64,000 nucleotides of DNA from CAZQVN01 sp964596775 (GTDB taxonomy: Bacteria; Eisenbacteria; RBG-16-71-46; JABDJR01; JAWXBZ01): the NCBI GenBank assembly GCA_964596775.1, contig CAZQVN010000011.1:1-64000 (forward strand), given 5' to 3'. The first letter of the stretch is position 1, and the number at the start of each line of letters is the position of its first letter. The translations under genes and the position numbers were made by a program. Below, in pieces: positions 40,629 to 49,177 of the stretch. Under the pieces are notes generated by a model. That model was not told where the DNA came from, did no database searches, and saw only the letters and a list, made by a program, of their open reading frames with translations.

Positions 40629-42283
40629 AACTCGGCCTGGCGGCAATGACATCGAAGTTCAGAATGCGGCGCAAGCCGGAATCCGGAGCGCGCGGGAAAC
40701 ACCACCGGGTGCCGTTCCTCTGCATCGACTTCGGCGTCTCGGCCACGAAGGTGGCGGTGGCGTCCTCGTTCGGGAAGCGGGCGCGCATTGCCGAGGTGGT
40801 GGCGGTGGCTCCCGGGCCCGACGCGCTGAAGGCACTGATCGAGGAGCGCGGCTGGCAGGGGGCGCGGGTGCGTGCCCTGGTCCAGGAGGAGCACCTGTAC
40901 TGGCGGTCGACGACGGTGCCGAAACTCAAACGGCGGCGCCATCTCACGAGCCTGCTGGAACTGGAGTCGAAGAAGCACGCCCCCGATTCCTGGGACGAGT
41001 ACCAGTGGAACTATCGCTCCTCGGGCGCCGGCACGCTGGACCCGGCATTCCAGGCGATCGCGGTCGGCGCGGTCACGCGGAAGACGATCAGCGAGGTGCG
41101 CCGGGCGGTGGAGGCGGCCGGCCTGCGGCTGGACCGGCTCATCCCCTATCCGGAAGCGGCGCGCGGACTGGCGCCCGTGTCCGACGGAACGGAAGCCTCC
41201 GCCCTGCTCGACCTCGGCTCCGACCACTGCCGCCTGACGATCGTGCACCGCGGCGAAGCGGTGCTCTACCGGCAGCTCGGAGTCGGCGGGCAGCACCTGA
41301 CCGAGGAGCTGACGACGGTGATGATCCCGGGGCGGGCGGCCCTCTCCTTCACGCCGGACGAGGCGGAAGAGATGAAGTGCCGGCACGGCATTCTTCACGA
41401 AGCCGGGTCGGACGAGTTCGAGGGGGATCTTCCGCTCGGCCAGATCGGCGCGGCCATCCATCCGATCCTCGAGCGGATGGTCCGCGACCTCTACAGCACG
41501 TTCGACTACTGGAACGAGCGCTACATGGACGCGCCGCTGGGCGGCATTCATCTGTTCGGCGGAACGGCGGCGCTGCCGGGGCTGGCTCCGTACCTGGAGA
41601 GCGTTCTCGGACTGAGCGTCGTCGAGGCGGACGCGCCGCTCGGCGCCCCCGGCGACCTTCCGCCGTCGCATCTGCTGGCCGCGGGGCTCGCACTCGTTCC
41701 GGGCGACTGCCTGGACATCTCCGCGGTGGAGCCACCCGATTCTCTCGACCTTCTCGAGAAGCAGGTCACCTGGAGCCGGGTGGCGGCGGTGCTGCTGCTC
41801 CTTCTCGGACTGGGAGGCGGCATCACCGGCTACCGACTGGCCCGGGAGACCTCGCGTCATGCCGTCTGGCAGGGGCGGATCACCGGGCAGGAGGCGCAGG
41901 CGGAAATCCTCCGCCACATCGAGGAAAGGGACGCCGCGAAGCGACGCATGGCCGAGATCCGCGGGCAGCTCACGGGGACCGCCCCGGACTGGCCGTCGCT
42001 CCTGGCCGGGGTCAGCCGGCACATGGTCGAGGACGCTCCACTGACCGGACTGGCCCTCGATCGCGAAACGTCGCCCGACGGGCTGACGACGACACAGGTG
42101 CTGCGCCTGAGCGGCCGCCTGACGGGCTCCCGTCCGGCCCCGGAAATCATGGCCGACCTGCTGCGCACGGTCAGCGCGGTTCCCGGCCTGGAGCCGGCAC
42201 AGCTGGTCACCACGCGCACCGACGAAAATGGTCACGAAGTCTTCGATGTTCGTTCCACCCTGAAAGCGGGGATGTTCCCATGA
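40625..42283 (+). CDS. GspL-like PilM-PilN fusion
   Basis: A 552-residue protein if started at GTG 40625, which overlaps the previous stop as GTGA; ATG 40646 is an alternative seven codons in. Residues about 30-370 form an actin-like PilM-type domain (CIDFGVSATKVAVA, SALLDLGSDHCRLTI, HLFGGTAALPGLAPYL). One transmembrane helix lies at about 386-402, and the rest (to 552) has a coiled coil plus a ferredoxin-like PilN domain. This is the architecture of GspL, where the two parts are one chain. It should link the ATPase to the periplasmic parts. Confidence 0.88.
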   Translation: MKLGLAAMTSKFRMRRKPESGARGKHHRVPFLCIDFGVSATKVAVASSFGKRARIAEVVAVAPGPDALKALIEERGWQGARVRALVQEEHLYWRSTTVPKLKRRRHLTSLLELESKKHAPDSWDEYQWNYRSSGAGTLDPAFQAIAVGAVTRKTISEVRRAVEAAGLRLDRLIPYPEAARGLAPVSDGTEASALLDLGSDHCRLTIVHRGEAVLYRQLGVGGQHLTEELTTVMIPGRAALSFTPDEAEEMKCRHGILHEAGSDEFEGDLPLGQIGAAIHPILERMVRDLYSTFDYWNERYMDAPLGGIHLFGGTAALPGLAPYLESVLGLSVVEADAPLGAPGDLPPSHLLAAGLALVPGDCLDISAVEPPDSLDLLEKQVTWSRVAAVLLLLLGLGGGITGYRLARETSRHAVWQGRITGQEAQAEILRHIEERDAAKRRMAEIRGQLTGTAPDWPSLLAGVSRHMVEDAPLTGLALDRETSPDGLTTTQVLRLSGRLTGSRPAPEIMADLLRTVSAVPGLEPAQLVTTRTDENGHEVFDVRSTLKAGMFP

Positions 42284-42867
42284 AACGTTCACGGATCGAC
42301 CTCGGCATCCGGGGGGCCGTTCTGACGTTCACCCTTCTCGGAGGCTGGTTTTTCGGGATTGCTCCCGTCTGGACACGGGGCACGGTCCGCAAGGTGGAGG
42401 CCGACCGCCTTCAGGCGGACGTGGCCCGGGTGGAAGCCGGATGGGCGAGCCTGTCGGCGGTGCCGAACCTCGACAACACGCGGATTCTCGCCGACCGGAA
42501 TCTCGCGGCGCTCCTCGTCGACTCCACGGAGGTGGAGACGGAGCTTCCCCCCGTCCAGGGGGAAGTGCCGACCCTCCTCACGGAAATGACGCGTCTCGGC
42601 GAGCAGCTCGAAATCATCTGGACGGACATCGAGGCGTTGCCCGCGGAGCCGGCCGCCGTCATCCTGTCCGACGGCGAGACCGTGGACGCGGCCCGGATCC
42701 GCCTCAAGGTGTCCGGCAACGGCGCGTACACATCGATCGGCCGGGCCGTTCGGGAGATGCAGACCGGCGGCATGATCGTGGCCGTGCGCGACGTGGCCAT
42801 GACGGCGGCGGACAACGGAACGGTCGATGCGCAGTTGACGATCGACGTCTACGGAGCGCCCCGATGA
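42280..42867 (+). CDS. PilO/GspM-like inner-membrane protein
   Basis: A 195-residue bitopic protein: short cytoplasmic start, one helix (AVLTFTLLGGWFFGIAPVW, about 13-31), a coiled-coil stretch (VRKVEADRLQADVARVEAG) and a periplasmic ferredoxin-like domain. This is the layout of PilO and GspM, the partner of PilN/GspL. ATGA overlap on the 5' side and on the 3' side. Sequence alone is weak; the call depends on layout and position. Confidence 0.8.
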   Translation: MKRSRIDLGIRGAVLTFTLLGGWFFGIAPVWTRGTVRKVEADRLQADVARVEAGWASLSAVPNLDNTRILADRNLAALLVDSTEVETELPPVQGEVPTLLTEMTRLGEQLEIIWTDIEALPAEPAAVILSDGETVDAARIRLKVSGNGAYTSIGRAVREMQTGGMIVAVRDVAMTAADNGTVDAQLTIDVYGAPR

Positions 42868-43382
42868 AATTCACGATCAAGCCGGAGAACCCGAAGGGAA
42901 CGGTGGTCCTCGTGGCGGTCCTCGCCGGAACGCTCGTGTGGATCGCGACGATGAACGGATCGACGAAAAACGCCGGTTCCTCCGCCCCGGCGGGTGCGGC
43001 GACGGCCGCCGCGGCGGCGCCCGCAGAGGCCGCGCTGACCGGTGCCGCCGGCGTGACGGTTTTCGGCGGCGGCCCGGACGGAAGCGACGAACCCTCCGCG
43101 GACACGACGTTCGCCGGAAGCCCGTTCCTGACCGCCGACAGCGCATTCGAGGAATACCCCGACGAAACCGTGGAGGAGAACCGGCCGGAGGAACCGGCGC
43201 TGGTTCTCTCGGGAACCGTCGTGCAGTCCGGGCGCTCGCTGGCCCTGATATCCGGCCGCTATCTGGCGCCCGGAGAGGACATCAACGGCTGGCGCCTCCA
43301 GTGGGTGGCCTCCCGTGAAGCCCGCCTGGAACGAGGCGGGAGAACCCTGACGCTGAGGATGGATCGCAATGACTCTGAGTAA
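42864..43382 (+). CDS. PilP/GspC-like periplasmic linker protein
   Basis: A 172-residue bitopic protein with one N-terminal helix (GTVVLVAVLAGTLVWIAT, about 12-29), an Ala/Gly-rich then acidic unstructured linker (about 35-110) and a short C-terminal beta domain with LVLSGTVVQSGRSLALISG and WRLQWVA. This resembles the HR domain of GspC/PilP/MshK-type proteins that touch the secretin. The overlap of 14 bp with the secretin gene supports a direct partner role. The assignment is by layout, not by strong motif. Confidence 0.7.
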   Translation: MKFTIKPENPKGTVVLVAVLAGTLVWIATMNGSTKNAGSSAPAGAATAAAAAPAEAALTGAAGVTVFGGGPDGSDEPSADTTFAGSPFLTADSAFEEYPDETVEENRPEEPALVLSGTVVQSGRSLALISGRYLAPGEDINGWRLQWVASREARLERGGRTLTLRMDRNDSE

Positions 43383-44706
43383 CCGCCGCGCGCGCGGCAT
43401 GTCCACCGGGACCCTGGCGGTGCTGCTGACCGCCTGTGTCGCCTTTTTAGAGCCCGCCCCGGCCGCCGCGAACGGCCTGAACTTCAACCGCACGCCGGTG
43501 GGGCTGGTCCTCGAAGGGCTGTGCCGCCAGCACGGGTACAATCTCGTCCTGAACGGCAGCGTGACCGACTCCGTGTCCGTCCACCTCGACAACGTTTCGT
43601 TCGACGACGCGCTCCGCCAGATCGCGATGGGAACCTCGATCTCGTACACGCTGAACGGCCGGACGCTGATCGTGTCCGGCGCCACCCTGGCCAGCCGGCT
43701 CGTCCGCATTTCCTACGTGGACGCCCGGGCCGTCCGCGACGCGCTCACGAAGATGCTCACGCCGGAAGGGCGCATCGAGGCGTTCACCGGCGACTCCCCC
43801 GGCGTGCAGCTCGGTTCCGGGAATTCCCTGCTCATCACCGACGTTCCGGGGCAGCTCGACCGCCTCGTGGATCTCGCCCGCGAACTGGACAAGGCGCCGG
43901 CCCAGGTGATCATCGAGGCCCGCATCGTGGAGACGACGCTCGGGAAGAACGAGCAGCTCGGCATCGACTGGAACCTGTCGGTCGGCGCCTCGGGCGCGTC
44001 GATGCCGACGACGTTTCCGTTCCCGAAGGGGTCCACCGGCGGCGACTTCCGCCCGTCCGTGGATTCCAGCCCGACGACGAACGGGGGAACGACGACGACG
44101 CCGGCGTTTCCTCCCGGGCAGTCGTTCCCCTACGCCCAGCGGAGCGACTACGTGTTCGGGCGGCTGAACGCCTCGCAGCTGTCCGCGACCCTGGACCTCA
44201 TCTCCACCCGCAGCAACACGAACCTCGTTTCCGCGCCGAAGGTGACCACGCTCGACGGCCGCACCGCCGAGATCCTCGTCGGCCTGGAGATCCCGGTGGC
44301 GCTCTACGAAAGGCAGCGGGAAACCGGCATCCTCGAGATCATCGGCTACGACCAGCAGAAGGTGGGGATGAGCCTCGCCGTGACCCCCCGGGTGGCCCAT
44401 GACGGGCGGATCCTCCTCCGGGTGAAACCGGAGATCAGCGAGATCGTGGAGTACCGCGGCCAGTTCAACGAACGCCCGGTGACCGCCACCCGCCAGGCGG
44501 ATGCGGAGATGATCGTCCAGGACGGCGAAACGCTGGTGCTCGGCGGCATGATCAAGGACCTCACGATCGAAACCGAGAGCAAGGTGCCGATCCTCGGAGA
44601 TATCCCCTTGCTGGGACGCCTGTTCCGGCACAAGGGCACGAGCAGGGAGAAGGTGGACCTGATGGTGTTCGTCACGCCGCGGATCGTCTCGGCGGGGGAT
44701 CAGTAA
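43369..44706 (+). CDS. pilQ: Secretin (PilQ/GspD/MshL-like), short form
   Basis: A 445-residue secretin with signal peptide (about 1-34). An STN-like N0 domain (LNFNRTPVGLVLEGL to GRTLIVSG) and a single N1-type domain (about 105-180, SLLITDVPGQLDRLVDLA) precede the secretin core, which has VIIEARIVETT, APKVTTLDGRTAEILVG, and the C-terminal GETLVLGGMIKD and SKVPILGDIPLLGRLFRHK. GspD and PilQ usually have 600-750 residues with several N1 or AMIN domains, so this is a minimal form closer to MshL. It forms the outer-membrane pore. It is the last gene of the operon and is followed by a strong terminator. Confidence 0.93.
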   Translation: MTLSNRRARGMSTGTLAVLLTACVAFLEPAPAAANGLNFNRTPVGLVLEGLCRQHGYNLVLNGSVTDSVSVHLDNVSFDDALRQIAMGTSISYTLNGRTLIVSGATLASRLVRISYVDARAVRDALTKMLTPEGRIEAFTGDSPGVQLGSGNSLLITDVPGQLDRLVDLARELDKAPAQVIIEARIVETTLGKNEQLGIDWNLSVGASGASMPTTFPFPKGSTGGDFRPSVDSSPTTNGGTTTTPAFPPGQSFPYAQRSDYVFGRLNASQLSATLDLISTRSNTNLVSAPKVTTLDGRTAEILVGLEIPVALYERQRETGILEIIGYDQQKVGMSLAVTPRVAHDGRILLRVKPEISEIVEYRGQFNERPVTATRQADAEMIVQDGETLVLGGMIKDLTIETESKVPILGDIPLLGRLFRHKGTSREKVDLMVFVTPRIVSAGDQ

Positions 44707-44838
44707 TCGAGGGCCGGCAGCCGGGACAGGGGACACCCCCCGGGGGCAGCCGCCGGAGTCCCCGCCGCATCCAGTCCCGACCCGTCGGAACCGAAAATTC
44801 GGATTGACTACCCGAGTGGTAAACCAATAGCTTGATGA

Positions 44839-44865
44839 CGGGCGCCCGACCGGGCGCCCGTTTTC
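44839..44865 (+). terminator. Rho-independent terminator after the pilus operon
   Basis: A perfect 10-bp stem (ACGGGCGCCC at 44839-44848, GGGCGCCCGT at 44853-44862) with loop GACC is followed by TTTT. It lies 132 bp after the secretin stop codon and 56 bp before the ATG of the next gene. A TTGACT at 44804-44809 with a weak AATAGC 17 bp later lies just upstream, so a transcript starting there would run into this hairpin at once. Confidence 0.85.
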
Positions 44866-44920
44866 CGTTCTCCTCTGTTGCTCCGAGTCCAACTCGATCC
44901 ACCAGCTGAAGGAGGTCCCC

Positions 44921-46621
44921 ATGAAACGCATTCCCCGCTCCCCCCTGCTCGCCCTGGCGCTCGTCGCCGGACTCGTTCCCCCACTGCACGCCGCCCAGGA
45001 TTACTTCCAGGGGTGGGATGTGGCCGGGGATGAAGCCGGGTGGGTCGCGAACACCATCAGCGCCGATGTCACCCAGATCAACTGCTGCGGAAACCCCGGC
45101 GGGTTCATCAACTCCTTCCCGATCAACTCGACCTTCTCCGAGATCGGCATCACCTCCGACCTGCCCGAGGTCTCGGGAGACTACGCGGCGGCCGGCGTCA
45201 CCGGTGTTTCCTTCGACATTTTTGCCTTCGAGCCGCTGGCGAACCTGAGGTTCCGGGTACGCTACCTCGATTCCACGTTCAACGGCTGGAGCAAGCAGGT
45301 GGCGGCCTCGCAGCTGGGCGGCTGGCAGTCCTACTCCATCGCGTTCGATCCGACCTGGACCGATGCCGAAGCGATCGCGGCCGGATGGGTGTTCGACGGC
45401 GCCCCGGGCGTGGATTTCGCCACGACCATGTCCAATGTCTACCATCCGGAAGTCCGCGTGCTGCGCCAGCCCCCCTCCGGCGCCGAACCGTACGCGCCGG
45501 ATCCGGGCCTCAACGGGGCGAACGGGGTCGGTGTGGACAATTTCCACCTGATCGCCGATGCCTGCGACAACGACACGGTCGGGCCGGAACTTACGATCGC
45601 GCTGAGCCGCGACGTCCTCTGGCCGCCGAACCACAAGCTCGTCGAGGTCTGCGCCGAGGTCAGCGCGGTGGACAACTGTGATGCGGATCCCGTCATCGAG
45701 CTCGTTTCGGTGACCAGCAACGAGCCGGACAACGGCACCGGCGATGGGGACACCACCGGCGACATCGAGATTCTCGCCGGCAATTGCTTCAAGCTCCGCT
45801 CCGAGCGGGCCGGGAACGGTGACGGCCGCAAGTACACGATCACCTACAAGGCGACCGACGCGTCGGGGAACGAAACACTCGCCGAGGCCTGCGTCATCGT
45901 TCCGCATGACCGGCGCGGGCATGCGCTGTCGGCCAGCGGGTTCAGCGCCAGCGGCCGCGAGCTGCTCGGCCTGACGGCCAACTACGAAATCTTCATCGCC
46001 TCCACCCAGAACGTGGACGCCCCGACGATCCGTCCCGACCGGGTCTTCGTCGGCAACCACCTCGGCATTCTCTACCCGATCAACCACCGCATCGCGGACA
46101 TGAACGACGACCGCCGCGCGGACCTCGTGGTGACCTTCGACACGCGGACCACGCTCGACCTGATCGCGCTCACCGACGCGGACGGACCGGTGGCGTACGG
46201 CGAGGCCGAGGACGGCGGGATCGTTCAGGCCCGGAGGGCCACGGTGTCCCTGTACTACGAGATCGCGGGCAACAGCTACATCGTTCCCGACATCCTGAAG
46301 CTACCGCGCCGCACCCTGCGCCAGCCGGGGAAGGAAGGCGGTGTCGGGGGCGGCTTCGCCGAAGTCGACCGTGACGGCCTCGCTCCCGGCGGTGACGCGA
46401 TGACGCTGTCCGACGGTGGCATGGTCGTCGTGGAGGTCTTCAACGTCCAGGGGCGGAAGGTCCGCACGCTCGTGAACGGCGAGGTCCCGGCCGGAACGCA
46501 CCCGATCTCGTGGGACGGTTCGGACGACTCCGGCCGCCGTGTTCCGGGCGGTGTCTACTTCACGCGGATGATCGCGGCCGGCATCGACCAGACGAGGAAG
46601 GTCCTGGTCGCCGGCCGGTAG
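44921..46621 (+). CDS. Secreted multidomain protein with C-terminal sorting-type domain
   Basis: A 566-residue protein behind the near-perfect ribosome site AAGGAGGT. The signal peptide is about 1-24 (PLLALALVAGLVPPLHA). Residues 25-215 form a beta-rich carbohydrate-binding-like module with QDYFQGWDVAGDEAGW. Around 230-330 is an Ig-like domain with the recurrent LWPPNHKLVEV motif and paired Cys. The C-terminal 75 residues show VEVFNVQGRKVRTLV and SWDGSDDSGRRVPGGVYF, the FlgD/T9SS-like domain, but the usual PNPF start of that domain is missing. It stands alone between two terminators. No enzyme motif seen. Confidence 0.82.
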   Translation: MKRIPRSPLLALALVAGLVPPLHAAQDYFQGWDVAGDEAGWVANTISADVTQINCCGNPGGFINSFPINSTFSEIGITSDLPEVSGDYAAAGVTGVSFDIFAFEPLANLRFRVRYLDSTFNGWSKQVAASQLGGWQSYSIAFDPTWTDAEAIAAGWVFDGAPGVDFATTMSNVYHPEVRVLRQPPSGAEPYAPDPGLNGANGVGVDNFHLIADACDNDTVGPELTIALSRDVLWPPNHKLVEVCAEVSAVDNCDADPVIELVSVTSNEPDNGTGDGDTTGDIEILAGNCFKLRSERAGNGDGRKYTITYKATDASGNETLAEACVIVPHDRRGHALSASGFSASGRELLGLTANYEIFIASTQNVDAPTIRPDRVFVGNHLGILYPINHRIADMNDDRRADLVVTFDTRTTLDLIALTDADGPVAYGEAEDGGIVQARRATVSLYYEIAGNSYIVPDILKLPRRTLRQPGKEGGVGGGFAEVDRDGLAPGGDAMTLSDGGMVVVEVFNVQGRKVRTLVNGEVPAGTHPISWDGSDDSGRRVPGGVYFTRMIAAGIDQTRKVLVAGR

Positions 46622-46645
46622 GGCCGGAAAAGCCAATCACTCTCG

Positions 46646-46682
46646 CGGCGGGTGCGTTTCCGAACGCACCCGCCGTTTTTTT
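46646..46682 (+). terminator. Rho-independent terminator
   Basis: A perfect 13-bp stem (CGGCGGGTGCGTT at 46646-46658 and AACGCACCCGCCG at 46663-46675), loop TCCG, then seven T. It begins 25 bp after the stop codon of the secreted protein and is a strong intrinsic terminator on the plus strand. Confidence 0.92.
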
Positions 46683-46726
46683 CCCTCGGGCACGGGCGCG
46701 GGCCTCCGGCGGTCCGGCATCTTCTG

Positions 46727-46732
46727 TATACT
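46727..46732 (+). promoter_or_regulatory. Possible -10 box TATACT for the esterase operon
   Basis: TATACT at 46727-46732 is directly preceded by TG and lies 33 bp upstream of GTG 46766, in the gap behind the terminator, where a new promoter is needed. The -35 area (TCCGGC) is poor, so it may be an extended -10 type promoter or need an activator. Confidence 0.4.
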
Positions 46733-46765
46733 CGCCGATCACAGGAAACACTCGGGGGACTCATC

Positions 46766-48346
46766 GTGCATTCCGTCCGGACAGCATCGGGACTGGTCCA
46801 CGGCCTCAAGCCGGACGCGGCCGGCGTCCACGTCTTCAAGGGGATCCCGTTCGCCGCGCCCCCCGTCGGCGACCTCCGCTGGCGCCCTCCGCAGCCGGCG
46901 CTCCCCTGGACGGGGGTCCGCTCCTGCACGGAGTTTTCCCCGGCCTGCCCCCAGCCGAAGGCGCTTGTGTGGCCGCTGGCCGGGCCGAAGAGCGAGGACT
47001 GCCTCACGCTGAACGTGTGGACCGCGGCGGATCTCCTGGCCGGCGGGACGCACGCCGGAGCGACGACCCGCGCGCCGCTGCCGGGCAAGGACAGCGCCAC
47101 CGGGACGCCGGGCGGCGGCCGGCCGGTCATGGTCTGGATCCACGGCGGCGGGTTCACGACCGGCGCCGGAGGCTCCGTTTTCTACGACGGCGGCACGCTG
47201 GCCGAACTCGGCGCGGTCGTCGTCACGTTCAACTACCGGCTCGGGCCGTTCGGCTTCTTCGCGCACCCGGCGCTCGCGGCGGAGCAGCCGGACGGCGGCT
47301 CGGGCAACTACGGCCTGCTCGACCAGGTCGCCGCGCTCGAATGGGTCCGGGCGAACATCGAAGCGTTCGGCGGCGACCCCGGCAACGTCACGGTCTTCGG
47401 AAACTCGGCCGGCGCGGCGGGCATCGCGCGTCTGCTCACGGCCCCGCGAGCGCGCGGCCTCTTCCATCGCGCGATTCTCCAGAGCGGCGCCGCCCGCGGC
47501 CGGAATCCCGCGCCGGACCAGGGTCCCGAGGCCGACGGAGCGCGGATCGCGGAGGCGCTCGGCTGCGGCGCGGCGGCCTCCCTCCCCGCCTGCCTCCGTT
47601 CCCGCAGCGCCGACGACGTGCTTGCCGCCGCGAACCCGGCCCAGGGACTCTTCGGCGGCGGAATCCGGTTCCGGCCGGTCGTGGACGGCGTCGTCCTGCC
47701 GGAAGCGCCCGACCAAGCGATCGCCGGGCGGCGGTTCCACCGGGTGCCGGTCCTGATCGGCACGAACGCGGACGAGGGGACGATCTTCCTCGGCCAGATT
47801 CCGGCGCGGACGACGGCAGAGTACCGGTCGATGGTCCGGAAGCGCTTCGGCGACCGCGCCGACGACGTGCTCCGCCTCTTCCCGGCGGAAACGGACGGCG
47901 ATGTGCCCGGAGCGCTGAACCGGATGATCGCGTCGGGCGCGTTCCACGCCCCGGCGCGGAGCCTGGCCCGGAGCGCGGCCGCCGGCGGCGTGCCGGTATA
48001 CCGCTACGTCCTGTCCCGCGTGTCGCCCGGCGCGGCAAAGGCCGGGCGCGGGGCGTTTCACGCCGGCGAGGTGCCGTACGTCTTCGGCCGCGCGGGGAAC
48101 ACGCTGACGTACGACGACACGGACCGCGCGCTGGCCCGGACGATGAGCGCGGCCTGGGTCCGGTTTGCCGCGGCCGGAAACCCGAACGGCGGCGACCTTG
48201 CCGAGTGGCCCGTGTACGACCCGGGGCGCGAGGCCAGCCTCGAGTTCGGGGACGCGATCCGCGTCGTCCCGCGTTACGATGACGCGGCCTCCGATCTCTT
48301 CGACCGGATACACGCCGAATCGGACGCTTCGGGGATCGAGCAATGA
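46766..48346 (+). CDS. Type B carboxylesterase
   Basis: A 526-residue alpha/beta-hydrolase. GTG 46766 has GGGGGA six bases upstream; a longer frame would start in the terminator region. The type B pattern is complete: FKGIPFAAPPVG at 24-35, SEDCLTLNVW at 76-85, the oxyanion HGGGF at 126-130, nucleophile elbow FGNSAGAAG at 211-219 (Ser214), an acid in GTNADEGTIFL, and a His in GAFHAGEVPYVFG. The elbow is GNSAGA rather than the common GESAGG. No signal peptide, so it is probably cytoplasmic. Substrate unknown. Coupled to the next gene by ATGA. Confidence 0.92.
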   Translation: MHSVRTASGLVHGLKPDAAGVHVFKGIPFAAPPVGDLRWRPPQPALPWTGVRSCTEFSPACPQPKALVWPLAGPKSEDCLTLNVWTAADLLAGGTHAGATTRAPLPGKDSATGTPGGGRPVMVWIHGGGFTTGAGGSVFYDGGTLAELGAVVVTFNYRLGPFGFFAHPALAAEQPDGGSGNYGLLDQVAALEWVRANIEAFGGDPGNVTVFGNSAGAAGIARLLTAPRARGLFHRAILQSGAARGRNPAPDQGPEADGARIAEALGCGAAASLPACLRSRSADDVLAAANPAQGLFGGGIRFRPVVDGVVLPEAPDQAIAGRRFHRVPVLIGTNADEGTIFLGQIPARTTAEYRSMVRKRFGDRADDVLRLFPAETDGDVPGALNRMIASGAFHAPARSLARSAAAGGVPVYRYVLSRVSPGAAKAGRGAFHAGEVPYVFGRAGNTLTYDDTDRALARTMSAAWVRFAAAGNPNGGDLAEWPVYDPGREASLEFGDAIRVVPRYDDAASDLFDRIHAESDASGIEQ

Positions 48347-49056
48347 CGAAACCCGACTACGCGGACATCTACGCACAGGGCGCCGCCCAGTACGAGCGCC
48401 TCATCTCCCGCGAGGACTACGAAGGAAACCTGCTCCCGGCCATCCGGGCGATCCGCCGGCCGGACGGGCTGGATATCGTGGACATCGGCGCGGGCACCGG
48501 ACGGCTGACCCGCCTGCTGGCGCCGTTCGCCCGCTCGATCCGGGCGTTCGACACGTCACCGGGGATGCTGCGGATCGGCTGGTCGAAGATGCGGGAGATG
48601 GTCCTCGCGCATCCGGCGCCGGAAACGCTCGACGTGACGTTCGCGGTGGCGGATCACCGGGCGCTCCCCCTCGATACCGCCTCCTGCGACATGGTCGTGG
48701 CCGGCTGGAGCCTCTGCTACGCCGCGCTCCATCACCCGGACACGTGGCGCGAGGAGACGGACACCGCCCTCGCCGAAATCGGCCGGGTGCTGCGGCCCGG
48801 CGGTACGACGATCGTCATCGAGACGCTCGGCACCGGGCGCACGGAACCGCAGAGGTCGCCGGAGATGGAGCCGTACCTGGCCCGGCTCGACGAGGCGGGT
48901 TTCGAGTCGACCGCAATCCGCACGGACTACCTGTTTTCCTCGGCGGAGGAGGCGCAGGAACTCGTGCGCTTCTTTTTCGGCGCGGAGCGCGCCGACGCCG
49001 TGCGCGCGTCGGGAAGCCTGCGCGTGCCGGAGTGCACGGGACTCTGGTGGCGGTGA
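48343..49056 (+). CDS. Class I SAM-dependent methyltransferase
   Basis: A 237-residue enzyme with motif I VDIGAGTGRLTRLL (about 46-59), the acidic RAFDTSPGML after strand two, DMVVAGWSLCY for motif IV and the post-motif LRPGGTTIVIET. It overlaps the esterase stop as ATGA, so the two are probably produced together, perhaps acting on the same small molecule or ester. The substrate cannot be inferred from sequence. Confidence 0.88.
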   Translation: MTKPDYADIYAQGAAQYERLISREDYEGNLLPAIRAIRRPDGLDIVDIGAGTGRLTRLLAPFARSIRAFDTSPGMLRIGWSKMREMVLAHPAPETLDVTFAVADHRALPLDTASCDMVVAGWSLCYAALHHPDTWREETDTALAEIGRVLRPGGTTIVIETLGTGRTEPQRSPEMEPYLARLDEAGFESTAIRTDYLFSSAEEAQELVRFFFGAERADAVRASGSLRVPECTGLWWR

Positions 49057-49121
49057 GGGGCGTGATTCCGCTATCATCCACGTCGCGGCGCGCCCCGGCA
49101 CGAGCGGAGGCTGCGCGACCC

Positions 49122-49147
49122 CGACTGTGATCCCGACCGCACAGTCG
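49122..49147 (+). promoter_or_regulatory. Inverted repeat in the leader of the STAS gene
   Basis: A perfect 8-bp inverted repeat (CGACTGTG at 49122-49129, CACAGTCG at 49140-49147, 10-base loop) lies 18 bp upstream of the ribosome site AAGGAGG of the STAS gene. It could be an operator for a dimeric regulator or a leader hairpin. A TATCAT at 49072-49077 further upstream may be a -10 box. Confidence 0.35.
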
Positions 49148-49177
49148 TCGTGATCGTTCAGAAACAAGGAGGAGTTC

